Assembly: GCF_900141915.1 (NCBI RefSeq)
Contig: NZ_FQZG01000007.1
Location: forward strand, 31,079-95,078
DNA length: 64,000 nucleotides
Direction: 5' to 3'
From: Tessaracoccus bendigoensis DSM 12906
GTDB lineage: Bacteria; Actinomycetota; Actinomycetes; Propionibacteriales; Propionibacteriaceae
Below, in pieces: positions 1 through 7,586 of the stretch; the stretch's first letter is position 1; every line of letters starts with the position of its first letter. The notes beneath the pieces are model-generated. The model saw only the letters and a program-made list of their open reading frames with translations. It had not been told where the DNA came from and made no database searches. Position numbers and translations under genes: made by a program.

Positions 1-1962
1 GCGGCTCCGCTCATCGCGTCGCTGAGGATGGTGTGCGATCCCGGCGCGGTGACGCCCTGCACCCCGTAGGCGGTCGAGGCGTAGGCGAGATGGGTGTGCT
101 CGGTGACGTAGGCGGCAGGCAGGCTGACCGTGTGCTCTCGCTTTCGCCCGCTGCCTGCCTCGACCGCCCACAGCGCCCCGTGGTCGGTGACGTGTTGGAC
201 GATCCAGAGTTGCCGGTTCGCCAACCCGAGGCTGGTGTCGTTCTTCCGGGTCTGGATCAGGTCCACCCACTCACCGGGTGCGAGCTGCGAGGCTTTCGGC
301 ACTCCGGTGTAGGTGCGCCCGGTCTCGGGGTCGGTGTCGCCGGGTGTGAGGCGTGTCCATACGCCGTCACGGTTCCAGCGCCAACCGTGCGCATGCACAA
401 GCGCCGCGACGGACGCGGTGGGGGTGCCGAGTTCGTGTTGCGCAACATCAGCGGCTTTCTTCGTCGGCGTCACCACCCGCGACAACTTGCCCCGCTCACT
501 ACTTGCGGTGATTGCGGTGGCGAGCATCGTCGTCTTCCCCGCTACCCGCTGCTCCCTCTACGATCACGAGCGGGTCGGTGGAAGCGAGGGCTGCGGCGGC
601 CTCGGCCTGGCCTGCGTCGAGGCCGGCGGACTGCGCCAGCTCCTGCACGTCCGGCACCGCCGGCTCATCGTCGGGCACTCGGGCGGTGATGAGGTCGCGG
701 AGATCGGTTTCGGCTTGCATGACGCGCACGCTCGTCCAATGCGCCACATACTCGGGTCGGGGTGCATCGGGTGGGAGGATCGTGAAGCAGTCCTCCAACG
801 CCAGACGCGACACGACCGTGATGAAGTCGCGTATCTCCGCAGGGGTCGCTCGCACACCGTACTCGGTCATGATCCGGGTCGCGTGCTCGGTCACGGTGTG
901 CGCCGTCCACGCCGATGCAGCGGCGGCGCAACGATCCAGCGTGCGCGACGCAACCACCTGCACGCTCAGATCATCAAGCGACACCAACGCAATAGGCGTT
1001 GGCCGTTGCAAGGTGTCGGGGTCGTATCCGGCCGCGCGTAGCTCGGTCACCCATGCGGCCTCATCGCCCAGCGTGGTGGGCTTCTTCGCGGGCCGCTCGT
1101 ACGCCCACGCCTCAGCTCGCAGGCGCGAGGCGACGACCGGCCCGATACTCTCGCCGGGGTGAGCTTCGTGCCATTTCGCTTCGAGGCGGTCGAGGTTGCG
1201 GCGCACCTGCACACCCCGCTTGCTCATCAAGGCGTTGAACGGCTGTAACTCGACCACTTCGCCGGTTGCCGGGTCGAGGGTCAGGCCGTGCCGATCCAGC
1301 ACCTCGGCAAGCTCGGGGCTGGCGGCGATCACGGCAGTACCGAGGGCGCGGATCGCGTCCTGCTGCCGGAACAACGCCCCACCGTTCAACCCGCCACTTG
1401 CCCGCCGCCCACACCCTCATCCCGATCTGCATATGGATATGCCGGTGTGGATCGCCTGCCCGCGACGTGCGGTGCGTGATCCCGACGACGTACATCTGCT
1501 CGATGGGTACGACCTCCTGCGCCCCCAGCGACCCCACGCGAGTCACCGAGCGGAGAGCGAGCCAGCGCCGAATCTCCGAGAGCGCGTCCTGCTGGGCCGC
1601 ATGCAGCGCCGCCGACACCTCGGGGTGCAGGGCGGCGGCGATCGACAACGACTTGGGGCGTTGATGACCATTGCCATGAACCGGGGCGAGGCCTGCCGAT
1701 CCGACCCGGCCCGACGAGGCTTGCCCATCTGCTCCCCGGTGAGCGGATGCGTCCAGTCCACCCACCCCGCATACAACTCGGGTTCAAGACCCACCTCAGC
1801 AGCCACCACGCCCGACCCGTCAAGCTGAGCGAACTGCGCGACGGTCGCTTCCGCGCCCAAGTAGTAGTCGTCAGCGCGGGCACGGTCGGCCTCGACATAG
1901 CGCAGCGCATCAGCCCCGGTACCCCGGAACGGGAGGACACCGCCCTGCATCACAACCACCAC
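1..1962 (-). pseudogene. Decayed MobF-type conjugative relaxase/helicase
   Basis: Read on the minus strand from about 1962, three frames must be joined to recover a MobF relaxase, the enzyme that nicks oriT and unwinds the transferred strand. The N-terminal part has ADDYYLG (candidate catalytic tyrosines) and, near 1425-1455, the metal-binding histidine motif GDPHRHIHMQI. Around 520-550 there is a helicase Walker A that would read GAAGSGK, and near the window start AYASTAYGVQGVTAP, which resembles the last helicase motifs. Single-base indels in G/C runs at about 1655, 1395 and 530 break the frame. The stretch between Walker A and the late motifs, including Walker B, is also missing. It continues beyond the window. 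It differs in sequence from the intact relaxase at 11474-15034. Confidence 0.7.
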
Positions 1963-2137
1963 CCTGCGCCTGCCTCACTGGCCATCTAGCGTATCAGCAA
2001 CTACGGCACTTAAATTGCGTCCATTCTCTGTGAGGGAGGCGAGAACCTGGGAGGTTATGAGGCAGTCGGGCGACGGAAGGGTGCGCGTGGAAGGCGACGG
2101 CGGGCGGCGAAGACGGGGTGTTGGTGGCGTCAGAGTT

Positions 2138-2611
2138 CTATGAGCAGGCAGCCAGGTGTACCGTTCGGTGCGGTTGGAACCCGTGCCGGTTGTAGAGTCG
2201 CACGGCAGGGTTGCCTTCCTCGACCGAGAGACTGATCGCCGGAACGCCACGGGATCGGGCTACCTCAGTCACCTGGTGCAGGAGCAGCCCGCCGACGCCT
2301 TGGCCCCGGTGCTCGGCATCGACCCAGATGCTCAGCTCCGGGATGGTCGCAGCGACGAACCCGTAGCCGGGGTCGTCTGCGGTGAAGTAGCGGAGCCAGA
2401 CCGCTGCGACAGCCATGCTGTCGGCGCTCTCGGCGACGAGGCCGAAATCCTGGTCGCTCGGCCAGTTGTCGTAATAGTGGCGAAACTGCCGGGTTTGCTC
2501 GACCTCGCGCATCGTGAAGCACGGGCCGTTCCAGTTCAGGTTGTCGAGCATCGCTCGCGCGAGCAAGTCGCGGTCTGCCGCCGTCGCGATCCTCACGGAA
2601 ACATCAGTCAT
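2138..2611 (-). CDS. GNAT family N-acetyltransferase
   Basis: This 157-residue protein has the GNAT fold signature. The acetyl-CoA binding motif A is visible as RGQGVGGLLL at about residues 102-111, after the beta strand ELSIWVD, and the C-terminal NPAVRLYNRHGF is typical of GNAT motif B. It should transfer an acetyl group from acetyl-CoA to an amine, but the substrate cannot be read from sequence. The gene lies between the broken relaxase and a hypothetical gene, all on the minus strand, so it is probably E1 cargo. Confidence 0.8.
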   Translation of the reverse strand: MTDVSVRIATAADRDLLARAMLDNLNWNGPCFTMREVEQTRQFRHYYDNWPSDQDFGLVAESADSMAVAAVWLRYFTADDPGYGFVAATIPELSIWVDAEHRGQGVGGLLLHQVTEVARSRGVPAISLSVEEGNPAVRLYNRHGFQPHRTVHLAACS

Positions 2612-2630
2612 GCCACACGTTTTCGTCGGG

Positions 2631-3326
2631 CTATCCAGCGCGGCCTCGGCGTCCGGGCGGGAGGAGCCCTTTGCGGCGGGCGCGGGCGACCCAGCCCTGC
2701 GCGGTCGAGAGCGGCACCCGGCTGATCTCCGCCATTTTCGCCGTCGGGTTCACCTCCCCGTCATCCACGAGGCGGGTGTGCTGCAAAGCGACGACCTCGT
2801 AGAAGTCCGGGGTTCGTTTCGGGTTCCCGAGCGGTTTCATCACGTCCTCGGCGCGCATGATGCGGCCAGAGGGCATGGTGAGCGTGCCGCCCTCGAAGCG
2901 GGTGGCTCCGGTGACGGTGAACTGGCGGCGGTTGATCGCCGCCTCGATCCTCGACGTGGGAAGGTTTCGGAGCATGGGGCTTGCCACCGGGTCACCGGCC
3001 TGTTCGGGCAGGTAGATGATCCCCGTGATCCGTACCTCACCCATCGGCTCCTGGTGCATGAGGTACTGCCGTTGCAACCGGAGCAGCACGCGCGTGTAGG
3101 ACTGGACGTGCTGGATGAGGAACCAGCGACCATCGCGGCCATCGTTGTACCCGGCCAGTTCCCCGTCCGGCCCTGGCGTCGGATATCTCCGCTTGTCGTA
3201 CTTCAGCGCGGCATCAATGGCGACCGACTCGGCGGAAGATGCGACCACGGGAGGATCGGGCATGACCCAGCCCGGTGGCAGGTCTTCAGCAACCAGCAGC
3301 GGAACGTCCTCCACGTCTTGACTCAT
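2631..3326 (-). CDS. Hypothetical protein with C-terminal HTH-like segment
   Basis: I do not recognise the family. The 231-residue protein is soluble, with a central segment WFLIQHVQSYTRVLLRLQRQY. Its C-terminus, EINPTAKMAEISR-type followed by PLSTAQGWVARARRKGLL, looks like a helix-turn-helix used for choosing between related templates in actinobacterial element proteins. The ATG at 3326 has GGAGG immediately upstream but with only one base of spacing. An ATG at 3356 and a TTG at 3365 are in frame and possible. It probably belongs to E1 and may be regulatory. Confidence 0.5.
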   Translation of the reverse strand: MSQDVEDVPLLVAEDLPPGWVMPDPPVVASSAESVAIDAALKYDKRRYPTPGPDGELAGYNDGRDGRWFLIQHVQSYTRVLLRLQRQYLMHQEPMGEVRITGIIYLPEQAGDPVASPMLRNLPTSRIEAAINRRQFTVTGATRFEGGTLTMPSGRIMRAEDVMKPLGNPKRTPDFYEVVALQHTRLVDDGEVNPTAKMAEISRVPLSTAQGWVARARRKGLLPPGRRGRAG

Positions 3327-3514
3327 GCCTCCAGGGTAGTGGAACCTGTGATTCATCTCAAACAATGGCCGTTACGCCAAGAGCGTGCTACCTTGATATG
3401 GCGTATCTGCTATCGCATGAGATTGAGGTGAGTGTCCTGACCCCATCCCCGACCCGTCAGCGCCGACCACGCGCGGCGCAAGACCGGGATACGCTCAGGG
3501 CAGGGAGTGATCCA

Positions 3515-3739
3515 GTGCTCCGGCTCCGCACGATCCGCCGTGCGGAGCCGGACGTAGGGAAGCTGGTGGAGTGGGTGCTGAACATCACCCAGACCCGCTA
3601 CGACGCCTACCGCGACGGCCAGCCCGACCCGTATGGCCTCCCGTCCCCTGAGAATCTGAGCCTGACGTCAGACCGGCGAGGCAGAGTAGAAGACGAACAA
3701 GAACGCAAACTGCTGCACCAACGAAGGAGCACCGCATGA
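3515..3739 (+). CDS. Small conserved ORF ahead of serine recombinase, candidate directionality factor
   Basis: This predicted 74-residue protein starts at a GTG that has GGGAG seven bases upstream. It ends with an ATGA overlap with the recombinase gene at 3736, which implies translational coupling. The core LRLRTIRRAEPDVGKLVEWV and PDPYGL match the ORF at 48312-48611, which also precedes a recombinase. The ORF at 43336 is a weaker match. Small basic proteins encoded beside large serine recombinases are often recombination directionality factors, but no fold is recognisable here. That role is inference from the repeated linkage. Confidence 0.6.
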   Translation: MLRLRTIRRAEPDVGKLVEWVLNITQTRYDAYRDGQPDPYGLPSPENLSLTSDRRGRVEDEQERKLLHQRRSTA

Positions 3740-4174
3740 GCACCACGACCGCTCCCACCCTCGCTGCGACCGATGAGCGCACGGAGAACAAGCCAGTGCT
3801 GCTGGCCGTCTCCTACCTCCGCGTCTCCACCCGCGAGCAGGCCGAACGCGGTGGCACCGAGGAAGGCTTCTCCATCCCTGCCCAGCGGGAGGCGAACCAC
3901 CGCAAGGCCGATGAGTTGAGCGCGCGGATCGTGCGGGAGTTCGTGGACGCGGGCGAGTCCGCACGCTCCGCCGACCGCGACGGGCTACAGGACATGCTCG
4001 CGTTCATCGCCGCAACCCGGGTGCAGTTCTGTATCGTGCATAAGCTCGACCGGCTCGCCCGCAACCGCGCCGACGACGTCGCCATCCACCAAGCACTCCT
4101 CAGCGCCGGGGTCACCCTCGTCTCAGCTACCGAGTCGATTGATCAGACTCCTTCGGGGAAGGCAAGGAAGCGAA

Positions 4175-4214
4175 ACGGGAACACACCACATCTTTCGATG
4201 TCGCGTGTTCCCGT
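4175..4214. repeat. Two-step dyad next to the left att repeat
   Basis: Arms ACGGGAACAC and GTGTTCCCGT are perfect reverse complements. An inner ACAT/ATGT pair and a 6-base loop (ctttcg) lie between them. The same structure occurs at 50215-50254 in Rec3 with a different loop (ctaccg), so the pairing is kept while the unpaired bases vary. It is likely a recombinase binding site or a hairpin. Confidence 0.6.
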
Positions 4215-4232
4215 AAGACACTTTGGGTGGAG
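4196..4232 (+). repeat. Left copy of the 37-bp direct repeat bounding E2 (attL / inter-element junction)
   Basis: Positions 4196-4232 are identical to 50236-50272. The shared block begins CGATGTCGCG and ends TTTGGGTGGAG. Just after it the copies differ by one base (GTTAGC here, GCTAGG at the tRNA). The right copy runs into the acceptor stem of tRNA-Ala. This marks the boundary between E1 and E2, and the exact crossover point within the repeat cannot be resolved by eye. Confidence 0.7.
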
Positions 4233-4673
4233 TTAGCCCGACAGTGTTCTAACCTCGCCCCCGCGCTTCTCCACGCTTCGTCTGTCCACAAGAGTATCCG
4301 TCGACGGTTGCTGCCCGCCAGTGGTGACATGGCTGGCCAGCGGGAGCGGTTGCCCCGTCCGGTTCCGCGTCTGACGGAGTTGATGCTGGATGAGGCGCAG
4401 CGCAGGTATGAGGACGGAGAGGTCCTTCGGGTGATCGCATCCGACCTTGGCGTGGGCCGTACCCGTCTATCGGCGCGTCTCCGCGAGCGCGGCGTGTCGC
4501 TTCGTCGGGCATCCCCGACTGATGAGCAGGTGCTTGAGATGTGCCACCGCTACGAGCAGGGCCAGTCGCTCGCCAGGGTGGGGGCGAGTCTCGGTCTCAA
4601 CGCGAGCACGGTACGCATCACCCTTCTTCGTGCTGGCGTCACGCTTCGAGACGCACATGGTCGCGAGCGTTGA
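4227..4673 (+). CDS. Orphan double-HTH ORF; in-frame C-terminal tail of Rec3 in the circular element
   Basis: The reading frame enters through the att repeat (GTG GAG TTA GCC) and runs 148 codons. It contains two HTH units: YEDGEVLRVIASDLGVGRTR and YEQGQSLARVGASLGLNAST, each followed by an arginine-rich GVxLR segment. Rec3 crosses the other copy of the repeat in the same frame (GTG GAG CTA). Joining the E2 ends therefore fuses Rec3 codons 1-542 to this ORF, giving about 690 residues. In the integrated state the ORF has no good ribosome site at 4227. An ATG at 4330 could give a 114-residue stand-alone DNA-binding protein. Rec2 ends in a similar HTH without interruption, which supports the tail interpretation. 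Confidence 0.65.
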   Translation: MELARQCSNLAPALLHASSVHKSIRRRLLPASGDMAGQRERLPRPVPRLTELMLDEAQRRYEDGEVLRVIASDLGVGRTRLSARLRERGVSLRRASPTDEQVLEMCHRYEQGQSLARVGASLGLNASTVRITLLRAGVTLRDAHGRER

Positions 4674-4745
4674 CTTTCGGCAGTTGAGAGGCGCAGATGG
4701 GTCGCTGGGATGTCAGTGCATCCTGGGTACATGCCGCACGGTCGG

Positions 4746-5519
4746 CTAAGTGATAGCGCCGAGAATCGCTGCCACTCGGGAGGGTAGTAGGTCGTTGGTT
4801 CCCGTGGAGGTGACGAGATCGGCGAGGTTACGCCAAGCCTGTATTCGGACCTCTGTAGTGCTGATTCCGCGCGCCTTCGCAAGACTGGCTTCGACATCAG
4901 CGACATTGCCGGGTTGCTGTGGACGAGCGCCGCGGCGATTGCCGTCTGGGTGGTCCGTCTCCAGGAGGAGGCGATCGATGGGTATGAGATCAATTGCATC
5001 GCTTTGCCGCAGGGTGGCGATGTTGAGGGAGAAATAGGCTCCGAGTTCGAGTGCGCGGCTTGTGGTGGCGCGGTCGCCGAGCCACCAGTGCAAGATCGCG
5101 CCAGTCACCGGGGTTCGCTCAAGGTGGTCCACGATCTCGCGGGTCGCGCCGTAACTATGGATCGAGATAAGGCGCGGCTTCTTCTGTAGCTGAGAAAGCA
5201 GAGATGCGAGTACCTCGTGTTGCTTGGCGCGGCGAGACGGAGCCCTGGCGTCGAGACCGACTTCACTGACGTATGCGGTTTGGTCGAGTAGCTGATTGAA
5301 CTCCTCCGGAGCGTAACCGTCGAGCGCAACCTTGACTCCTGGGTGGACGCCGACACCCCAGATCGTGAGGAGATCGTGCTGCTGGCGGTGGAGCGCGAGC
5401 CGTGACTCTGCAAGGGTGCGGCTCGCTGCGAAGACCACAGCTCGCAGGTTCAGGAGGTCCTGAGGAGTGACCGTCGTGTCGATGTGGGCATGGAGGTCCA
5501 GGGGTGGCCAGTTGGTCAC
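4746..5519 (-). CDS. qatD: QatD, TatD-like nuclease of the Qat anti-phage system
   Basis: This 257-residue TatD-family metal-dependent hydrolase has LDLHAHID near the N-terminus (HxH metal ligands), SEVGLDAR, SIHSYGA and LLLETDHPDGNR, which are the ordered TatD metal-site motifs. I take the GTG at 5519, which overlaps the qatC stop as GTGA. The ORF is open further upstream to 5555. In isolation it could be called a housekeeping TatD DNase, but its place as the last gene after qatA, qatB and qatC identifies it as the defence subunit. Gene order and coupling match the described QatABCD operons, whose detailed mechanism is not established. Confidence 0.85.
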   Translation of the reverse strand: MTNWPPLDLHAHIDTTVTPQDLLNLRAVVFAASRTLAESRLALHRQQHDLLTIWGVGVHPGVKVALDGYAPEEFNQLLDQTAYVSEVGLDARAPSRRAKQHEVLASLLSQLQKKPRLISIHSYGATREIVDHLERTPVTGAILHWWLGDRATTSRALELGAYFSLNIATLRQSDAIDLIPIDRLLLETDHPDGNRRGARPQQPGNVADVEASLAKARGISTTEVRIQAWRNLADLVTSTGTNDLLPSRVAAILGAIT

Positions 5520-6802
5520 GTCAGCGTCTCCAGTTCGTGGGCACCGCGGATGCACAGATCGCGCGCATCTCCTGCGGAGTATCCGTGAGGTGGGCGCATC
5601 GCCGCGATGTCACTGACCCTGACTCCTCGGGCAACGAATCCCCTGATGCTGGGAAGGACCGACGCCTTCTCAAGCTGCGTTTTCGCGGAGTCGTTCGGCG
5701 GTGCATCGATGACGTAGTTGCTCCGATCCGCCAGGTGTGAGGCGGCGAATGATGCTCGGCGCACAAGACAGCCAAAGCATGTTCCACAGTGATCTGTCGC
5801 TGATACCCCGAGCCATCTTCTGTTCGTGAAGGCACAGGAGTTAGTGGCGCTGAGCAACTCCGACGCGGATTCGTCGCCGATCTCGTCCGCCAGCCACCGG
5901 AACATCTCGCCCTTCGTATGGGTGGCGAAGGGATTCGACAGCGTGCCCCAACCACCTGCCAAACCGACGAGGCGAGACAGTTCTGCGAGGAACCAGGGGT
6001 GCGTCGTACGTGTGGAGAGGCTGCCAAGTTGATCGGGGCCGAGTGGCGGGTTTAGTGACGCGAACCCGTTCTCTGGAATCCAGAGCTCGACCTCGTTGAC
6101 CGAGGCAAACGCGAGGCCGAGGGCGAGAAAAAGGAACGACCGTGTGCGCGTCGAGTTCTCGTTCCGGAAGCGGTGACCACCGGGCTGCTCCTTGCGTCGA
6201 GTAAACACGACCTGTTCGTGATGCTGTATAGCCTCGTCCGGATAGAGCTCTCGGATACGTCCGGCGATGTCCCTCTGGATTGGGGAGATTGATGTCGCCC
6301 CGACGTGAGAGACAAGGAGATGCTGTTCCGGTCGAGTACGGGCAAGAAGCGCACCTGCGGCAGAGTCTGCCCCGCCACTCATGAGCACGACCCGCTGCAC
6401 ATCGGGATAGGAGTTGGGCGTGACGTCCTCACGAGGGACCCGCGAGGTGCGGAACCTGAGCCCCCAACTGTCGCCCGACAAGAATCCCAAGAGGTCTTGC
6501 AGTTCTGTCACGATGGCGTTCCAGGGCTCTGGGTCGTGGACAGGCACGATCAAGGAGATGTCACGCCGGGTCCAGTTGACTTTGCCGACGCGCCGAGGAA
6601 CAGAACGATCTGCTGCGTAGACCATCGCGGCGAGACGGAACAGTTCCACATTCTCCCGCCGCACGGGGCCAAGCTTGCCCAGCCGCGGACCCAACGAAGT
6701 GTTAAAGGTTCCGGCGCCACCGGCAGGCCAGTAGAAGTTATTTCCGGCAGCTTTGCGGGTGACAGCCGAGGGGACCTGGAAACGAAGATCGAACTGTTCC
6801 AT
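5516..6802 (-). CDS. qatC: QatC, QueC-like PP-loop protein of the Qat anti-phage system
   Basis: The 428-residue protein has the PP-loop ATP pyrophosphatase motif SGGADS at about 142-147. A zinc-type cysteine cluster follows at about 339-345 (CGTCFGC), with another cysteine near 323, as in QueC 7-cyano-7-deazaguanine synthases. The N-terminal 130 residues are extra compared with QueC. There are no other queuosine-pathway genes nearby, and it sits between qatB and qatD with one-base and overlapping junctions, so it should act in defence. A QueC-like chemistry suggests modification of a base or protein terminus, which is inference. Confidence 0.88.
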   Translation of the reverse strand: MEQFDLRFQVPSAVTRKAAGNNFYWPAGGAGTFNTSLGPRLGKLGPVRRENVELFRLAAMVYAADRSVPRRVGKVNWTRRDISLIVPVHDPEPWNAIVTELQDLLGFLSGDSWGLRFRTSRVPREDVTPNSYPDVQRVVLMSGGADSAAGALLARTRPEQHLLVSHVGATSISPIQRDIAGRIRELYPDEAIQHHEQVVFTRRKEQPGGHRFRNENSTRTRSFLFLALGLAFASVNEVELWIPENGFASLNPPLGPDQLGSLSTRTTHPWFLAELSRLVGLAGGWGTLSNPFATHTKGEMFRWLADEIGDESASELLSATNSCAFTNRRWLGVSATDHCGTCFGCLVRRASFAASHLADRSNYVIDAPPNDSAKTQLEKASVLPSIRGFVARGVRVSDIAAMRPPHGYSAGDARDLCIRGAHELETLT

Positions 6803-6803
6803 C

Positions 6804-7586
6804 TCAGTCCGCCTCGTGGATGGTTCTGAGGTACTCCAGACCGTCCTCGATCGCTCGCGTGAACTCGTCAGGGCTAGGCCCGCTCGGGGAGAGGTTCGCG
6901 TGCGCGGCGAGTTCTTCTGCGGCCTGGCGAACCCCGTCCTCGAACGCTGCTCGCTGGGCGCCTGTCATGTCCTTGGTGTTCAGGGTTGATGCGGTCTCCA
7001 CGAGGTAAGCCTCAGCGAGGATCAGTGCGACTGCTTCTTCGGCGATCTGGCCGAGTGTCACGTCTGTCCCGGTGGTCTCGCTCTCAGCAAGCCATTCAGC
7101 GAGTCTGCCGACGACTTCCATCTGCTCGGCAGTCTCGATCGTGCCAGGAGGGAGGTCTTCGCAGACCTTCTGAGCGATCTGGTGAGCGACATCGAAGACG
7201 TTGGGGTTCGCTCGCAGCGCGTCGTAGTCCAGACCGAGGTTACGGAGGGTCTGTGCGTCGCCGGTCCGGTAGGCGTACGCCGCTGCGGCCCCTCGTCCTG
7301 CGGAGCGTGCCGATCCAGACACTGATCGTGTGAGTGTGTCAGTGCTCCGACGGCCCCGGCTGCTTCCTCCGCCGCTCCGAGAGGATCGGAAGAGAGCGGC
7401 AGTGGGGAGAATCCTTCCTGCGGGTGAGTTTGGGGATGGCTTCAGCGGTGACAGGAGCGTCGGCTGGCTGCCGACGGGAGCCGGAGCTGTGCTGTCACCG
7501 CCAGGGAGACTGGCGAGCCAATCGTCCAGTCCGTCGCGTACTTCGCCCCCGGCGGCGCTGCCGGAATAGGAGCCTTTTGTGCCCAT
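6804..7586 (-). CDS. qatB: QatB, anti-phage system subunit of unknown biochemistry
   Basis: This 260-residue protein begins MGTKGSYSGSAAGG and contains a serine/glycine/arginine-rich low-complexity stretch (about 60-95). A mostly helical acidic region follows (AYRTGDAQTLRNLGLDYDAL, then EEAVALILAEAYLVE). I see no enzymatic motif. A GTKGS start and helical C-terminal half fit the QatB family, which is named only for its position between the ATPase and the QueC-like protein. The start codon overlaps the qatA stop, so the two are translationally coupled. The assignment rests mainly on operon context. Confidence 0.75.
   Translation of the reverse strand: MGTKGSYSGSAAGGEVRDGLDDWLASLPGGDSTAPAPVGSQPTLLSPLKPSPNSPAGRILPTAALFRSSRSGGGSSRGRRSTDTLTRSVSGSARSAGRGAAAAYAYRTGDAQTLRNLGLDYDALRANPNVFDVAHQIAQKVCEDLPPGTIETAEQMEVVGRLAEWLAESETTGTDVTLGQIAEEAVALILAEAYLVETASTLNTKDMTGAQRAAFEDGVRQAAEELAAHANLSPSGPSPDEFTRAIEDGLEYLRTIHEAD

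Larger units (their letters stand above)
1..4232. mobile_element. Right end of an older integrated element (E1), decayed
   Basis: This stretch ends with the same arrangement as the right end of the neighbouring element E2: a small conserved ORF, a serine recombinase, a dyad and a 37-bp direct repeat. The relaxase here is frameshifted and internally deleted, and the recombinase has lost everything after the catalytic domain. I read it as the right end of a related conjugative element that had already occupied the tRNA-Ala site before E2 was added in tandem. Its left end lies outside the window. Confidence 0.6.
3736..4236 (+). pseudogene. Large serine recombinase truncated by internal deletion (Rec1)
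   Basis: The 166-residue product keeps the resolvase catalytic domain: SYLRVSTREQ with the nucleophilic serine, the SIPAQREA segment, and KLDRLAR with the conserved arginines. After TPSG the sequence jumps to what corresponds to the last few dozen bases of an intact gene, as comparison with Rec3 (48641) shows. The recombinase domain, zinc ribbon and coiled coil are therefore gone, and the remaining 3' end is read in a different frame. The surviving 3' bases include the dyad and the 37-bp att repeat. It should not integrate DNA, although the catalytic domain could still be made. Confidence 0.75.

Noticed and set aside
4746..5519. Housekeeping TatD DNase
   Set aside because: The motifs fit TatD in general, but the coupled qatA-qatB-qatC genes make the defence subunit the better call.
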